A DNA stretch of 64,000 bases from Affinundibacterium amnicola. Lineage in GTDB: Bacteria > Pseudomonadota > Gammaproteobacteria > Burkholderiales > Burkholderiaceae_D. The stretch is from NCBI RefSeq assembly GCF_014284275.1, contig NZ_JACOFU010000010.1, positions 1 through 64,000 of the forward strand, written 5' to 3'. Numbering within the stretch: the first letter of the stretch is position 1; each line of letters begins with the position of its first letter. Both the position numbers and the translations under genes were made by a program. This document shows, piece by piece, positions 1 through 8,802 of the stretch. The notes beneath the pieces are model-generated. The model made no database searches, had not been told where the DNA came from, and was given only the letters and a program-made list of their open reading frames with translations.

Positions 1-445
1 TGGCCGGACTGACATTGGCGCTCAAGGGCGTGCTGTTGACTGTGAAGTTGGCTGTGACAGTGGCACTGGTGCTGGCATTGGTACTGTCTTTGACTGTGAC
101 CGTCCAGCTCTCTGTGAGGCTTTCTCCCGCTGTGTTGAGGGTGGCACTGATGCTGGGGTTGCTACTGGTCGTATTGGAGATGTTGCTACGACTGCCGCTG
201 TTTCTGATCCAGGCGTAGGTGTAGGGGGCGACGCCACCACTCGGTGTTACGTTGACAGTTCCGCCCATGAAGCCCGGTGCTGTGGCCGTGAGGTTCAGGG
301 GGCTGGGGTTGATGCTGGCACTGAAGGTCGGTATCGTGACTTTGAAGTTGATGCTGACACTGGCAGTGGTACTGACCTGCGTGCTGTCTTTGACCGTGAC
401 GGTCCAGCTTTCCGTAATTTTGGCTTCGCGTGGCTCTTTTCTGAC
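1..445 (-). pseudogene. Rhs tip copy A, Ig-like repeat part (cut by window edge)
   Basis: Read on the minus strand, the frame that matches copy B (offset 3165) is open from a TGA at 446-448 to the window edge. It encodes Ig-like/SprB-type beta repeats of the kind seen before the core of Rhs/YD-repeat proteins. The sequence is almost identical to 3166-3610. There is no start codon or N-terminal Rhs body at its 5' side, where it runs directly into the hairpin repeat at 424-720. It is therefore a displaced C-terminal cassette, not an intact gene. Its core, toxin tip and any immunity gene would lie to the left of the window. Confidence 0.6.
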
Positions 446-720
446 TCACGGCATCGCGCGGTCGTGAGCGACGAAGAAGCGAACTTTGTTTCACTTGACT
501 AGGCTTTGCTGCTTATCGAAGCCGCGAACATCAAGAACGATTAGCGCTAGCTTGGCGCACGCCTTGCTCCGTGCGCCTGATCAACTATTCCGCACGGCTC
601 GCAAGGCGCATGACAAGCGATTTGATACGCTTAGCTTCTTCTTTATCTGCCAACTAACTCAACGGCTGGAATGGTGCAGTAGATAAAGCCCATTGCACCT
701 TATCAATTCCTTACCCCTTA
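424..720. repeat. Hairpin repeat R, copy 1
   Basis: This roughly 300-bp repeat occurs three times in the first 4 kb (also 931-1232 and 3590-3893). Two inverted repeats are conserved in every copy. GGCGCACG (554-561) pairs with CGTGCGCC (570-577), and GGTGCAGT (673-680) pairs with ATTGCACC (692-699) through one G-U pair. It adjoins the truncated 5' end of Rhs tip A, as copy 3 adjoins tip B. The following stretch to about 930 shows no gene. It contains what may be a decayed copy (AAGCCCGTTATGCG near 812) and is otherwise featureless. Confidence 0.75.
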
Positions 721-930
721 CGGTCTTGGCGCGGAACCTGTAGGGCTGACTAATCTTTGCGCATCGAAGCGCACAAGCATAGCTTGGCGACGTGGAGGGG
801 CGTAAGACATAAAGCCCGTTATGCGTGATTGCACCACCAAGTGTAACGACTGGGCAATTTCGCATAGCGTGCATTATGTGAACATCGCGCAGCGATTTCC
901 CCCGCAACGACTGTGCTTTTGATCTTGACT

Positions 931-1232
931 TTGCGTGGCTCTTTTCTGACTGCCGACACCGTGCGGGTATGAGCGACGTAGGAGCGAACTTTGTTTCACC
1001 TGATTAGGCTTTGCTGATCGTCGAAGCCGCGAACATCAAGAACGATTGGCGCTAGCTTGGCGCACGCCTTGCCCCGTGCGCCTGATTAACTATTCTGCAC
1101 GGCTCGCAAGGCGCGTGACAAGCGGTTTGATACGCTTAGCTTCTTCTTTATCTGCCAACTAACTCAACGGCTGGAATGGTGCAATAGATGAAGCCCATTG
1201 CACCTTACCAATTCCTTACGCCTTACGGCCTT
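931..1232. repeat. Hairpin repeat R, copy 2
   Basis: Second copy of the repeat, more diverged than copies 1 and 3 but keeping both hairpins: GGCGCACG (1059-1066) with CGTGCGCC (1075-1082), and GGTGCAAT (1178-1185) with ATTGCACC (1197-1204). Unlike the other copies it has no Ig-like Rhs sequence attached to its left. The next 330 bases (1233-1562) hold no convincing gene up to the end of the ComJ-like gene. Confidence 0.75.
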
Positions 1233-1562
1233 TGTTCGAAATGAGTCGTCTGCAATGCGAGCCACAAGGGGTTGGAACCGAAAGGTAGCCACAGATCTGC
1301 CCATCAATTGGACGCAAAGCGGTACTGAGATGCTTCTGGAGTAGCAGTGCTACTTGGGCGAAAACAGTAACACCATTTTCGCTAGAACCACATGGGTGAC
1401 TGGTGCGATTCACGCAACCACACGACGAAGCAAAAGGCACGATGGCATTTTGAAACGGACGTGTGGTGGCGCTACAGGAAAACTTTTATCGCGGTAATTT
1501 GCGAGTATTTGGTTCGACTACTTGACTACCGGGGGCTAATGGGTGACCCCGCGCTTTCAACT

Positions 1563-2036
1563 CTATGTTGCTGGTACAGCCTTCAAATCGAAATCCTCAT
1601 CAAGAATCAATTCTTCATCGGCTTTCAAGATTGCGAATTCAGTCTGTCCTTTGTTTAGCCTGATATTTATCTCAGGCATCACCTCATCGTCGAGATGGAG
1701 GAACTCAACCTGCAAAGAGTACTTTCCCGGTGGTATCTCCAAAGGGGTTGAATCTGAGATACCCGCAATTTCGATTTTACCGTCCGAAGTCTCAAAAGGT
1801 ACCCTGAAGGCTCGCACAATATGATCTTCTAAATCAGAACTAGGCTCATTGATAAATAAATTGACTTTGTGATTGCCCGCATCTGTAAGTGCGCGAAACG
1901 AAACGCTTCCTTTTCGCCAAGAAAATCCTTGAGTGAAATTTCGGTCACTCCAGTCATTATATGGCTGTGAGATGGAACTCGAAAAAATAGAAATCTGAGA
2001 ATATGATAAATATATTTGAAATGTTAAATTAGCCAT
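1563..2036 (-). CDS. ComJ/Nin-type nuclease inhibitor, probable immunity protein
   Basis: This 157-residue soluble protein resembles Bacillus ComJ (Nin), the inhibitor of the DNA-entry nuclease NucA. I base this on family memory: the N-terminal LSYSQISIF stretch, the NDWSDRNFTQGF stretch, GSVSF, a central VPFETSDGKIEIAGI and PPGKYSLQVEF. The C-terminal 25 residues are acidic, which would suit a nuclease mimic. Its ATG overlaps the stop of the upstream Rhs tip by one base (TAATG), so the two are probably translationally coupled. The upstream tip ends in a NucA/NucB-like domain, so toxin and inhibitor families match. The inferred role is cytoplasmic neutralisation of that DNase. Confidence 0.8.
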   Translation of the reverse strand: MANLTFQIYLSYSQISIFSSSISQPYNDWSDRNFTQGFSWRKGSVSFRALTDAGNHKVNLFINEPSSDLEDHIVRAFRVPFETSDGKIEIAGISDSTPLEIPPGKYSLQVEFLHLDDEVMPEINIRLNKGQTEFAILKADEELILDEDFDLKAVPAT

Positions 2037-3433
2037 TAATCGACAACCCTTATTCTAACTTTTTCACCATTGTTGAGACCGCGACAAGCATTACCAATGC
2101 AAGCACCTGCGCCCATATTGTTGCTGGGATTAATTGCTCTAACACTCGCTCCTGCACCTCCCTCTTTCATCATCGCAGGAGGGTACTCATCTAGCTGCTT
2201 GCCGGCAACCTTTGGTATCCCACCAATCGAGGCTTTTCTATTTGGGTCAGCGCTATCGCGAGCTATTGTCAACACATCTGGATGACCAGCTTTTTGTGCG
2301 TCAGCTATATGCTCTGCTGCTTCGCCATATTTGGCTCTAGAAATGTCTATGGTCTTTGCAACATCATCGGCTTTGTGCTTTGCCAAATCTGCCACTGCAC
2401 CATCAACCGCATGTGCCATTTTCTTGAGAGCAAAACCACCAACATTCTGCGCAGAACGACGTACTGATAGGAAATCCGAGGCACCACCAGTATAGTGACT
2501 CGCCACTTCTGCTGCGGCTTCTTTCACCAAAAAGACAACAACTGGCACGAGGAACGGCAATCGTCCATCTGGATCAACATACTTATACGGATTATTCAAC
2601 GCATAGGTATATCGATTGAAATGCGCAGCGGAATTTTCATCCGTTAAAACCGGATCAGTACTGAGGAACCGCCCCGCGACCGGATCATAGTACCGCTGCT
2701 GCATATAAGTCAAACCAGTATCGGCATCATTGACATGCCCAGTGAACCCTATCGTCGGAATCGCCGTCCCTGCTACCGTCATCCCATACGGTTCATAACG
2801 GGTTCTGCTGTTGGCTATCAAATTCCCACTCGCATCACTCTTTGCAACCGGGCTACCTAATCCATCGGTATGGATATAGCGCACCACTGCCACTCCCGAT
2901 GTCGTCACTTTGAAGTTGACGATCACATTGGCATTGCTGCTCACATTGTTGGCATCGGTGATGACGACGTTCCAGGTTTCTGTGAAGTTGTCATTCACAC
3001 TGAGGGCGGCGCTGATGCTCGGGGCGCTTACCGTACTGCTGGAAATCACACTGCGACTGCCGACGGTTCGACTCCATTGGTAACGATATGGTGCGATGCC
3101 TCCACTGGGCGTGGCTGTGACGGTACTGCTGACGGTGCCCGCTTCAGTGGTGTTGAGATTGACCGTGGCCGGACTGACATTGGCGCTCAAGGGCGTGCTG
3201 TTGACTGTGAAGTTGGCTGTGACAGTGGCACTGGTGCTGGCATTGGTACTGTCTTTGACTGTGACCGTCCAGCTCTCTGTGAGGCTTTCTCCTGCTGTGT
3301 TGAGGGTGGCACTGATGCTGGGGTTGCTACTGGTCGTATTGGAGATGTTGCTACGACTGCCGCTGTTTCTGATCCAGGCGTAGGTGTAGGGGGCGACGCC
3401 ACCACTCGGTGTTACGTTGACAGTTCCGCCCAT
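2036..3433 (-). CDS. Displaced Rhs C-terminal tip with NucA/NucB-type DNase domain (copy B)
   Basis: The first ATG gives 465 residues, but the frame is open to a TGA at 3611-3613 with no good start, so this is a 5'-truncated Rhs cassette. Order: Ig-like beta repeats (about 1-175), Rhs-associated core with RYIHTDGLGSP, YMQQRYYDP, GRFLSTDP and the conserved end LNNPYKYVDPDGR, then a variable tip. The tip contains HIADAQKAG, LDEYPPAM, EGGAGASV, NNMGAGA and a final NGEKVRIRV. This pattern matches the NucA/NucB deoxyribonuclease family, whose Asp-Glu pair is catalytic. The ComJ-like gene overlaps its stop codon. Without its own N-terminus it may be a silent cassette that is expressed only after recombination into a full rhs gene, or it may be a remnant. 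Confidence 0.8.
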   Translation of the reverse strand: MGGTVNVTPSGGVAPYTYAWIRNSGSRSNISNTTSSNPSISATLNTAGESLTESWTVTVKDSTNASTSATVTANFTVNSTPLSANVSPATVNLNTTEAGTVSSTVTATPSGGIAPYRYQWSRTVGSRSVISSSTVSAPSISAALSVNDNFTETWNVVITDANNVSSNANVIVNFKVTTSGVAVVRYIHTDGLGSPVAKSDASGNLIANSRTRYEPYGMTVAGTAIPTIGFTGHVNDADTGLTYMQQRYYDPVAGRFLSTDPVLTDENSAAHFNRYTYALNNPYKYVDPDGRLPFLVPVVVFLVKEAAAEVASHYTGGASDFLSVRRSAQNVGGFALKKMAHAVDGAVADLAKHKADDVAKTIDISRAKYGEAAEHIADAQKAGHPDVLTIARDSADPNRKASIGGIPKVAGKQLDEYPPAMMKEGGAGASVRAINPSNNMGAGACIGNACRGLNNGEKVRIRVVD

Positions 3434-3589
3434 GAAGCCCGGTGCTGTGGCCGTGAGGTTCAGGGGGCTGGGGTTGATGCTGGCACTGAAGGTCGGTATC
3501 GTGACTTTGAAGTTGATGTTGACGCTGGCAGTGGTACTGACCTGCGTGCTGTCTTTGACCGTGACGGTCCAGCTTTCCGTAATTCTGAC

Positions 3590-3893
3590 TTCCCGTGGCT
3601 CTTTTCTGACTCACGGCAACGCGCGGTCGTGAGCGACGAAAAAGCGAACTTTGTTTCACTTGACTAGGCTTTGCAGCTTATCGAAGCCGCGAACATCGAG
3701 AACGATTAGCGCTAGCTTGGCGCACGCCTTGCTCCGTGCGCCTGATCAACTATTCTGCACGGCTCGCAAGGCGCGTGACAAGCGGATTGATACGCTTAGC
3801 TTCTTCTTTATCTGCCGAGTAACTCAACGGCTAGAATGGTGCAATAGATAAAGCCCATTGCACCTTACAACTTCGTTACGCCTTACGGACTTG
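3590..3893. repeat. Hairpin repeat R, copy 3
   Basis: Third copy, adjoining the truncated 5' end of Rhs tip B and supplying the stop codon that closes its frame upstream. Hairpins: GGCGCACG (3719-3726) with CGTGCGCC (3735-3742), and GGTGCAAT (3838-3845) with ATTGCACC (3857-3864). Together with the Ig-like part it forms a direct repeat of about 720 bp with 1-720. The remaining bases to 4048 are AT-rich with no gene seen. Confidence 0.75.
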
Positions 3894-4048
3894 GTGTTGT
3901 TTTGTTTTTAAACGATATTTTGTTTAGGGACATTGAGGTTACTTCTTCTACGATGTACGTACACACTCATTTACATTCGAATTCAATGCTGAACAGAACC
4001 ATAACCGCAAAACCTCATCACAAATAACTGCTTTTTGAGATGGGTGTC

Positions 4049-4411
4049 TTACTTGGTTCTGCGTCGCTCACCCTGCCGAAAATACATTGAAGACACTACG
4101 AGTAAAACGCAAACAAAAATATAGGGTATAAATCCCTTATTCAGTTGCACAAAAATTTTTTCATCAAACACAGGAGGGATAACAAAAAGAGCGGTAGTAA
4201 AAAATCCTCCTAAAATTTTAGATGGAAAAAATAACCATAAGCCAAAAATTAGCGCCACGAATATAAAGAAGCAGAAAGTTAAAAACTGAGCCTTTTCAGA
4301 ATCAACATACCATCCATACCGTAACATCAAAATATAATATGAAAGAAGGATACCAATCCCAAGTAATACCTGAGACATAATTTTAGTATTCATGCTGTTC
4401 AAAATACTCAT
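4049..4411 (-). CDS. Four-helix membrane protein, probable immunity protein of Rhs tip C
   Basis: A 120-residue protein with four predicted hydrophobic segments (about residues 12-34, 41-62, 67-85 and 93-111) and a basic C-terminus (RQGERRRTK). I do not recognise the family. Its ATG overlaps the stop of Rhs tip C by one base (TAATG), exactly as in the ComJ-like pair, and the sequence is visibly richer in AT than the Rhs core. Position and overlap suggest an immunity protein. If so, the partner toxin probably acts in or across the inner membrane, because immunity proteins usually sit where the toxin acts. That last step is inference. Confidence 0.65.
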   Translation of the reverse strand: MSILNSMNTKIMSQVLLGIGILLSYYILMLRYGWYVDSEKAQFLTFCFFIFVALIFGLWLFFPSKILGGFFTTALFVIPPVFDEKIFVQLNKGFIPYIFVCVLLVVSSMYFRQGERRRTK

Positions 4412-5586
4412 TATTTACCTTCAATTTTATTGATAATTTTTTCTTGATTATCGTTCCATACTTTTGTTACTTGTGGATTCCAAACTTCCTTCAAAGCTGG
4501 CATCTGCTGCCACGCATTTCCTTCACAATAACTACGCAATGTTATCGCACCGTTGGAACCAATTTCACCAAACCTCATAACAAAACCTTCATTAAGTCCA
4601 TGAGCACCTTTCACAGTGTAGTTCACTGTTATATCTGTGAATTTGGATGGATCTGGTGAGGCAACTGAAAACGACTTAACGAAATTAGAATTACCAGACG
4701 ATGGAATACCACCAACCATATTGACAGTACCATTCGGTGACGCAGTATTATTCTGCAAAGGTGTAGGCGAACTAGCTATTCCCCTACCAACGGCTCCCGC
4801 GTCTGTCAAATTACTTTTAGTAGTGACGTTGTATGTATGGAAGAACATATCTTTTGTAGAAACGCCTGAAGCAAATACTGTATTCGGTATTGAAACACGA
4901 GGGACAGATTTATCCTCAGGGATTATATTAATTTTCTTTCCATTTACAATGGATTCTCTTCCATCCGGGTCAACATATTTATACGGATTATTCAGCGCAT
5001 ACGTGTAACGATTAAAACTAGCACCGGTATTGTAGTCAGTTAAAACTGGATCAGTACTCAAGAACCTCCCCGCGACAGGATCATAGTACCGCTGCTGCAT
5101 ATAAGTCAAACCAGTATCGGCATCATTGACATGCCCAGTGAACCCTATCGTCGGAATCGACGTCCCTGCTACCGTCATCCCATACGGTTCATAACGGGTT
5201 CTGCTGTTGGGTATCAAATTCCCACTCGCATCACTCTTTGCAACCGGGCTACCTAAACCGTCAGTATGGATATAGCGCACCACTGCCACTCCCGATGCCG
5301 TCACTTTGAAGTTGACGATCACATTGGCATTGCTGCTCACATTGTTGGCGTCGGTGATGACGACGTTCCAGGTTTCTGTGAAGTTGTCATTCACACTAAG
5401 GGCGGCGCTGATGCTCGGGGCGCTTACCGTACTGCTAGAAATCACACTGCGACTGCCGACGGTTCGACTCCATTGGTAACGATACGGTGCGATGCCTCCA
5501 CTGGGCGTGGCTGTGACGGTACTGCTGACGGTGCCCGCTTCAGTGGTGTTGAGATTGACCGTGGCCGGACTGACATTGGCGCTCAA
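4411..5586 (-). CDS. Displaced Rhs C-terminal tip with unrecognised toxin domain (copy C)
   Basis: The listed start is a TTG. The frame is open to a TGA at 5797-5799, so the cassette is 5'-truncated. Ig-like repeats and the Rhs core (4961-5775) are almost identical to copy B (2565-3379) up to VDPDGR, after which the last roughly 180 residues share nothing with copy B. The unique tip contains MFFHTYNVTT, KGAHGLNEGFVMRFGEIG, LRSYCEGNAWQQ and an Asn/Lys-rich end. I cannot assign it to a toxin family. The sharp change at the DPDG junction is typical of polymorphic Rhs toxins. Homology with copy B stops at about 5775, where unrelated sequence begins, and there is no hairpin repeat here. Confidence 0.7.
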   Translation of the reverse strand: MSANVSPATVNLNTTEAGTVSSTVTATPSGGIAPYRYQWSRTVGSRSVISSSTVSAPSISAALSVNDNFTETWNVVITDANNVSSNANVIVNFKVTASGVAVVRYIHTDGLGSPVAKSDASGNLIPNSRTRYEPYGMTVAGTSIPTIGFTGHVNDADTGLTYMQQRYYDPVAGRFLSTDPVLTDYNTGASFNRYTYALNNPYKYVDPDGRESIVNGKKINIIPEDKSVPRVSIPNTVFASGVSTKDMFFHTYNVTTKSNLTDAGAVGRGIASSPTPLQNNTASPNGTVNMVGGIPSSGNSNFVKSFSVASPDPSKFTDITVNYTVKGAHGLNEGFVMRFGEIGSNGAITLRSYCEGNAWQQMPALKEVWNPQVTKVWNDNQEKIINKIEGK

Positions 5587-5883
5587 GGGCGTGCTGTTGA
5601 CTGTGAAGTTGGCTGTGACAGTGGCACTGGTGCTGGCATTGGTGCTGTCTTTGACTGTGACCGTCCAGCTCTCTGTGAGGCTTTCTCCCGCTGTGTTGAG
5701 GGTAGCACTGATGCTGGGGTTGCTACTGGTCGTATTGGAGATGTTGCTACGACTACCACTGTTTCTGATCCAGGCACTTACATAAACTCGATCCGTTCAT
5801 TGCCTGCAGCTTTCAACCAATTTCATTCGGCGTAATATGCTTTAACCGCTTATCCTAAGCTCAATCAATCTAATCAAACGATC

Positions 5884-6183
5884 TCATTCTTGACTCGGTG
5901 CGGTGGGGTTCGCAACTTGTACGACCTGTGCTGCTCTAGTGATGGCATCATGCAAGCAAACGGTGCAGATCCAGCACCAATTTGCTACCGAGTCGGCATA
6001 GTCATTCCACCCCCGATCTTTGATCCGGGCATCTTCGCAGATATTGCACCATGCTTGTTCGGGATATTCCTCGTCAGCTGGATTAATATAAATACAGCGA
6101 CAAGCTTGCTCGCCTATATGTTCACAACTCATCACCGCTCCCGCGATGCCATGGCGCTCGCAACGAATGATCTGTTCACTCAT
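5884..6183 (-). CDS. Cys-rich small protein, probable zinc binder
   Basis: A 99-residue protein of unknown function. Cysteines occur in pairs or near pairs (RCERH, MSCEH, ACRC, WCNIC, WCWICTVC) together with several His residues, a layout that suggests one or two structural metal sites. A GAGGTG ribosome site precedes the ATG at a good distance, which supports real translation. It is transcribed alone on the minus strand, just upstream of the Rhs tip C junction. No signal peptide or membrane segment is visible, so it is presumably cytoplasmic. Confidence 0.65.
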   Translation of the reverse strand: MSEQIIRCERHGIAGAVMSCEHIGEQACRCIYINPADEEYPEQAWCNICEDARIKDRGWNDYADSVANWCWICTVCLHDAITRAAQVVQVANPTAPSQE

Positions 6184-6199
6184 AAAGATTCACCTCACT

Positions 6200-6697
6200 T
6201 CGAAAAATGTAGTTCAAGCTAGTGCAAAAAATATCATACAAAAATTCTATTTCCTAGTGGAAATTTGCTCAGATATTTATTCAGACCAAGGGGATAGAGC
6301 GCTATTTTGGTCTCGCATCGTTCAGCAAAGCCATCAAAAAACCACAAATGACGTACCAATAAATAAACTTATATCAGTAAACATTCCTATGACATAAATG
6401 GAATAAAAATGACTATTCCATGGCAAAGACGATTAATAGGCGACATTTATACTTAACATATACATACAAAGAAAATTTATCGAAAAATCATGCAATTCGT
6501 CTATACATATTTAAAGAATTTCAATATACCAAAGGTATATTGAACTGCAAGATTTTCTGTTTAACTCTCTCTTCGCTCCATCTTCACAGCGAATGTCAAT
6601 CCAGCGGATTTCCTCGATCAAGGACTTTTTCAGATGGAGCGAGCACAAGCGGCAGTAAAGCCGCACACATCGTCGTAATTAAATTAGGGAGACAAAC
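6200..6697. other. AT-rich intergenic region
   Basis: About 500 bases separate the divergent Cys-rich gene and the secreted metalloprotease. The stretch is AT-rich with short open frames that look like noise. It presumably holds both promoters and a long leader for the protease, but I could not fix -35/-10 boxes with confidence. An AGGGAGA ribosome site ends the region. Confidence 0.4.
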
Positions 6698-8578
6698 ATG
6701 AAAAAAAATTCACCACAAAAAACAAGTAATACAACTCAAGGAATCTTGGGCTCAAGCTTGCTTTGCGCTTCGTTACTAAGTGCATTTGGTGCAGCAACTG
6801 CAGCAACCACAGCAACAGACGGTACCCGTCAAGAGATTGGTAATGCCGATGCCCTGATTCGAAGTTTAGGGGCACAGCACGCAAATCCCAATGCAAGTTT
6901 TTTGCGATCTACCGACACCAGTTCCGCTAAGAACAAACACCTCGATACAGACATCACCGACTATCACTTCAAAGATGGATTGGTATCCGTGTCAGGTAAA
7001 GCCCGAGGAAGTGCGAACTCGCATTTCTATTTAAAAGGTAACGCAAAAAATTTACGTGGCTACCTGGTGAAACATGATGAGAAGAAAGCGTATGAATACA
7101 GCACCGATGCAAACGGTGTCGTCAGTGTGACCGAAGTACCTATCAACAAAGTCGTTCCTGATTTAGATGAAAACTGGTTGAAAGCGACCACCTTCAACAC
7201 CCTTGCAGGGGCAATTCATCCGGTATATAGCCCGATGGCTTTACGTCAAGCACGTCATATTGGTCCTTATAATAATGAAGACGTCACGAAGCTGGAAAGC
7301 AAACCTGGAAGCGCATGGGTTTTTTACTTAAACCATTCAGCAGTCATGAGCGGGACAACCCCATTAAATGGTGTAAGCAAAGAAAATATGTATCGGGTAT
7401 GGCAAATCGTGGCGGATCAATTTTCGATGTACAACATCAATATCACCACGAATCCTGCGGTTTATAACGCTGCAAAATCTGCCAATATTTTGCGTACAGG
7501 TGTATTAAATTTCGTCAACCAAGATGGCCGCTCCAACGCACCGTTGAGCTCATTCGGTACCACCTCAGCGGGCACTTTATATCGCAATCCATCCAGTGGC
7601 TTTGACTATGGTTATGGCATCGGCATGACAGCTGCACATGAAATTGGTCATCAAATGGGCATGCTGCATGATGGTGGCGGCAGCGGCGGTGAGTATTTTG
7701 AAGGGATAGCAGCATTCCAATGGGGCCCGATTATGGGTAACTATTGGATGGGTTCCCAGTGGGCCGCTAGTCGCTGGACTTGGAGCAAAGGCGAATACAA
7801 CACGGCAAATCGATTTGAAGACGACTTACGCATCATGAATGTGAATGAATCTATCCCTTATGTCGCTGATGACAATCCTTCTGGTAAAAACTTAGCGGTG
7901 GATACTGCAGGCAACATCAGTCCAAGCACCAACTTCGGACAAATCGAAAAAACTGGCGATACCGACACCTACAATTTTACGGTGACAGGAAATGGTAAGT
8001 TGGATTTGAAAATTGATCCGATTGAGTATTTTGGTATGTTGGATGTGGACGCGAAAATCTACAATTCTGCCAATACTTTAATTGCGAGCAGCAATAAGGC
8101 CGTCAATCGTTCTGCAGAATTTATCGGCTTAAATTTAAGCGCAGGTAACTATCGCTTGGTGATTGCAGGTGGTGCGGAAGGTACTCCCCAAAATGGCTTC
8201 TCTAACTATTCTTCACTTGGTTACTACGGTTTGAAAGGCGCTTTAGTTGGCAGCACGCCACCAGTCGATGTCATGCTCACGAGCGGCGTTGGATTAGCCA
8301 ATCAAAGCGCATCAACAGGCACATGGAAATACTACGCGATTGATGTTCCAGCTGGAAAAACTAGCATTGTATTTAATGTAAACGGTGCGAATGGTGATGC
8401 AGATTTGTATTCACAATTGTCGGTAAAACCAACGACTGCATCGTACAAGTGCAAATCTGATGGCGCAACTTCCGTCGAAACCTGTACCGTCAATGCCCCT
8501 GCTGCAGGTCGTTACTACCTCGGTGTATATGCTTACTCAGCATTTAATACTTTGACCGTGAAAGCCACCGTCAACTAA
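6698..8578 (+). CDS. Secreted metzincin-type metalloprotease with two PPC domains
   Basis: A 626-residue exported zinc peptidase. It has a basic N-terminus and a hydrophobic signal segment ending near AATAATTAT (residues 15-40), a propeptide-like stretch, then the metzincin zinc motif HEIGHQMGMLHD near residue 314, with a downstream Met (GPIMGNYW) that can form the Met-turn. Two bacterial pre-peptidase C-terminal (PPC) domains follow (about 395-490 and 530-622). These usually help secretion or substrate binding and are often cleaved off. A good AGGGAGA ribosome site lies 6-7 bases before the ATG. A strong hairpin follows the stop, so it looks monocistronic. The substrate is unknown; the likely role is extracellular protein degradation. 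Confidence 0.85.
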   Translation: MKKNSPQKTSNTTQGILGSSLLCASLLSAFGAATAATTATDGTRQEIGNADALIRSLGAQHANPNASFLRSTDTSSAKNKHLDTDITDYHFKDGLVSVSGKARGSANSHFYLKGNAKNLRGYLVKHDEKKAYEYSTDANGVVSVTEVPINKVVPDLDENWLKATTFNTLAGAIHPVYSPMALRQARHIGPYNNEDVTKLESKPGSAWVFYLNHSAVMSGTTPLNGVSKENMYRVWQIVADQFSMYNINITTNPAVYNAAKSANILRTGVLNFVNQDGRSNAPLSSFGTTSAGTLYRNPSSGFDYGYGIGMTAAHEIGHQMGMLHDGGGSGGEYFEGIAAFQWGPIMGNYWMGSQWAASRWTWSKGEYNTANRFEDDLRIMNVNESIPYVADDNPSGKNLAVDTAGNISPSTNFGQIEKTGDTDTYNFTVTGNGKLDLKIDPIEYFGMLDVDAKIYNSANTLIASSNKAVNRSAEFIGLNLSAGNYRLVIAGGAEGTPQNGFSNYSSLGYYGLKGALVGSTPPVDVMLTSGVGLANQSASTGTWKYYAIDVPAGKTSIVFNVNGANGDADLYSQLSVKPTTASYKCKSDGATSVETCTVNAPAAGRYYLGVYAYSAFNTLTVKATVN

Positions 8579-8616
8579 GCGAGAGTGCAGTAAGCGCAAC
8601 ATCGCTTGTCCACAAA

Positions 8617-8650
8617 AAAGTGGTGAACGCAACAATACGTTCACCACTTT
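8617..8650 (+). terminator. Terminator hairpin after the metzincin gene
   Basis: AAAGTGGTGAACG (8617-8629) pairs perfectly with CGTTCACCACTTT (8638-8650) across an 8-base loop, followed by a moderately T-rich run. It lies 39 bases after the protease stop codon. Confidence 0.75.
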
Positions 8651-8802
8651 CTTCATTTCTTAGCTAAAACAACAAACCCTAAGTTCGCGTTAAACATAGA
8701 CAACGAGTCACTTTATCGAGCTACATCAAACATCGTGATCACAAATCTATCTACTTGGTCGGTTATACTAGCGGCTCTCAAGCTCCTCGTAAGAAAGAAA
8801 TT

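Noticed and set aside
659-907. Minus-strand 82-codon frame between repeat copies 1 and 2
   Set aside because: It reads across a repeat end and a decayed repeat. Composition is not protein-like.
1216-1440. Open frames in 720-1560
   Set aside because: They overlap repeat copy 2 or unconserved spacer, lack ribosome sites and show no recognisable protein features.
2870-3667. Long plus-strand open frames over the Rhs tips (also 5266-5835)
   Set aside because: They are antisense to the Ig-like repeats and Rhs core, repeat in every copy, and read as Asp/Gly/Cys-rich noise. The minus frame matches known domains.
6420-6701. 93-codon plus-strand frame before the metzincin gene
   Set aside because: AT-rich, no ribosome site, and overlaps the likely promoter and leader of the protease.
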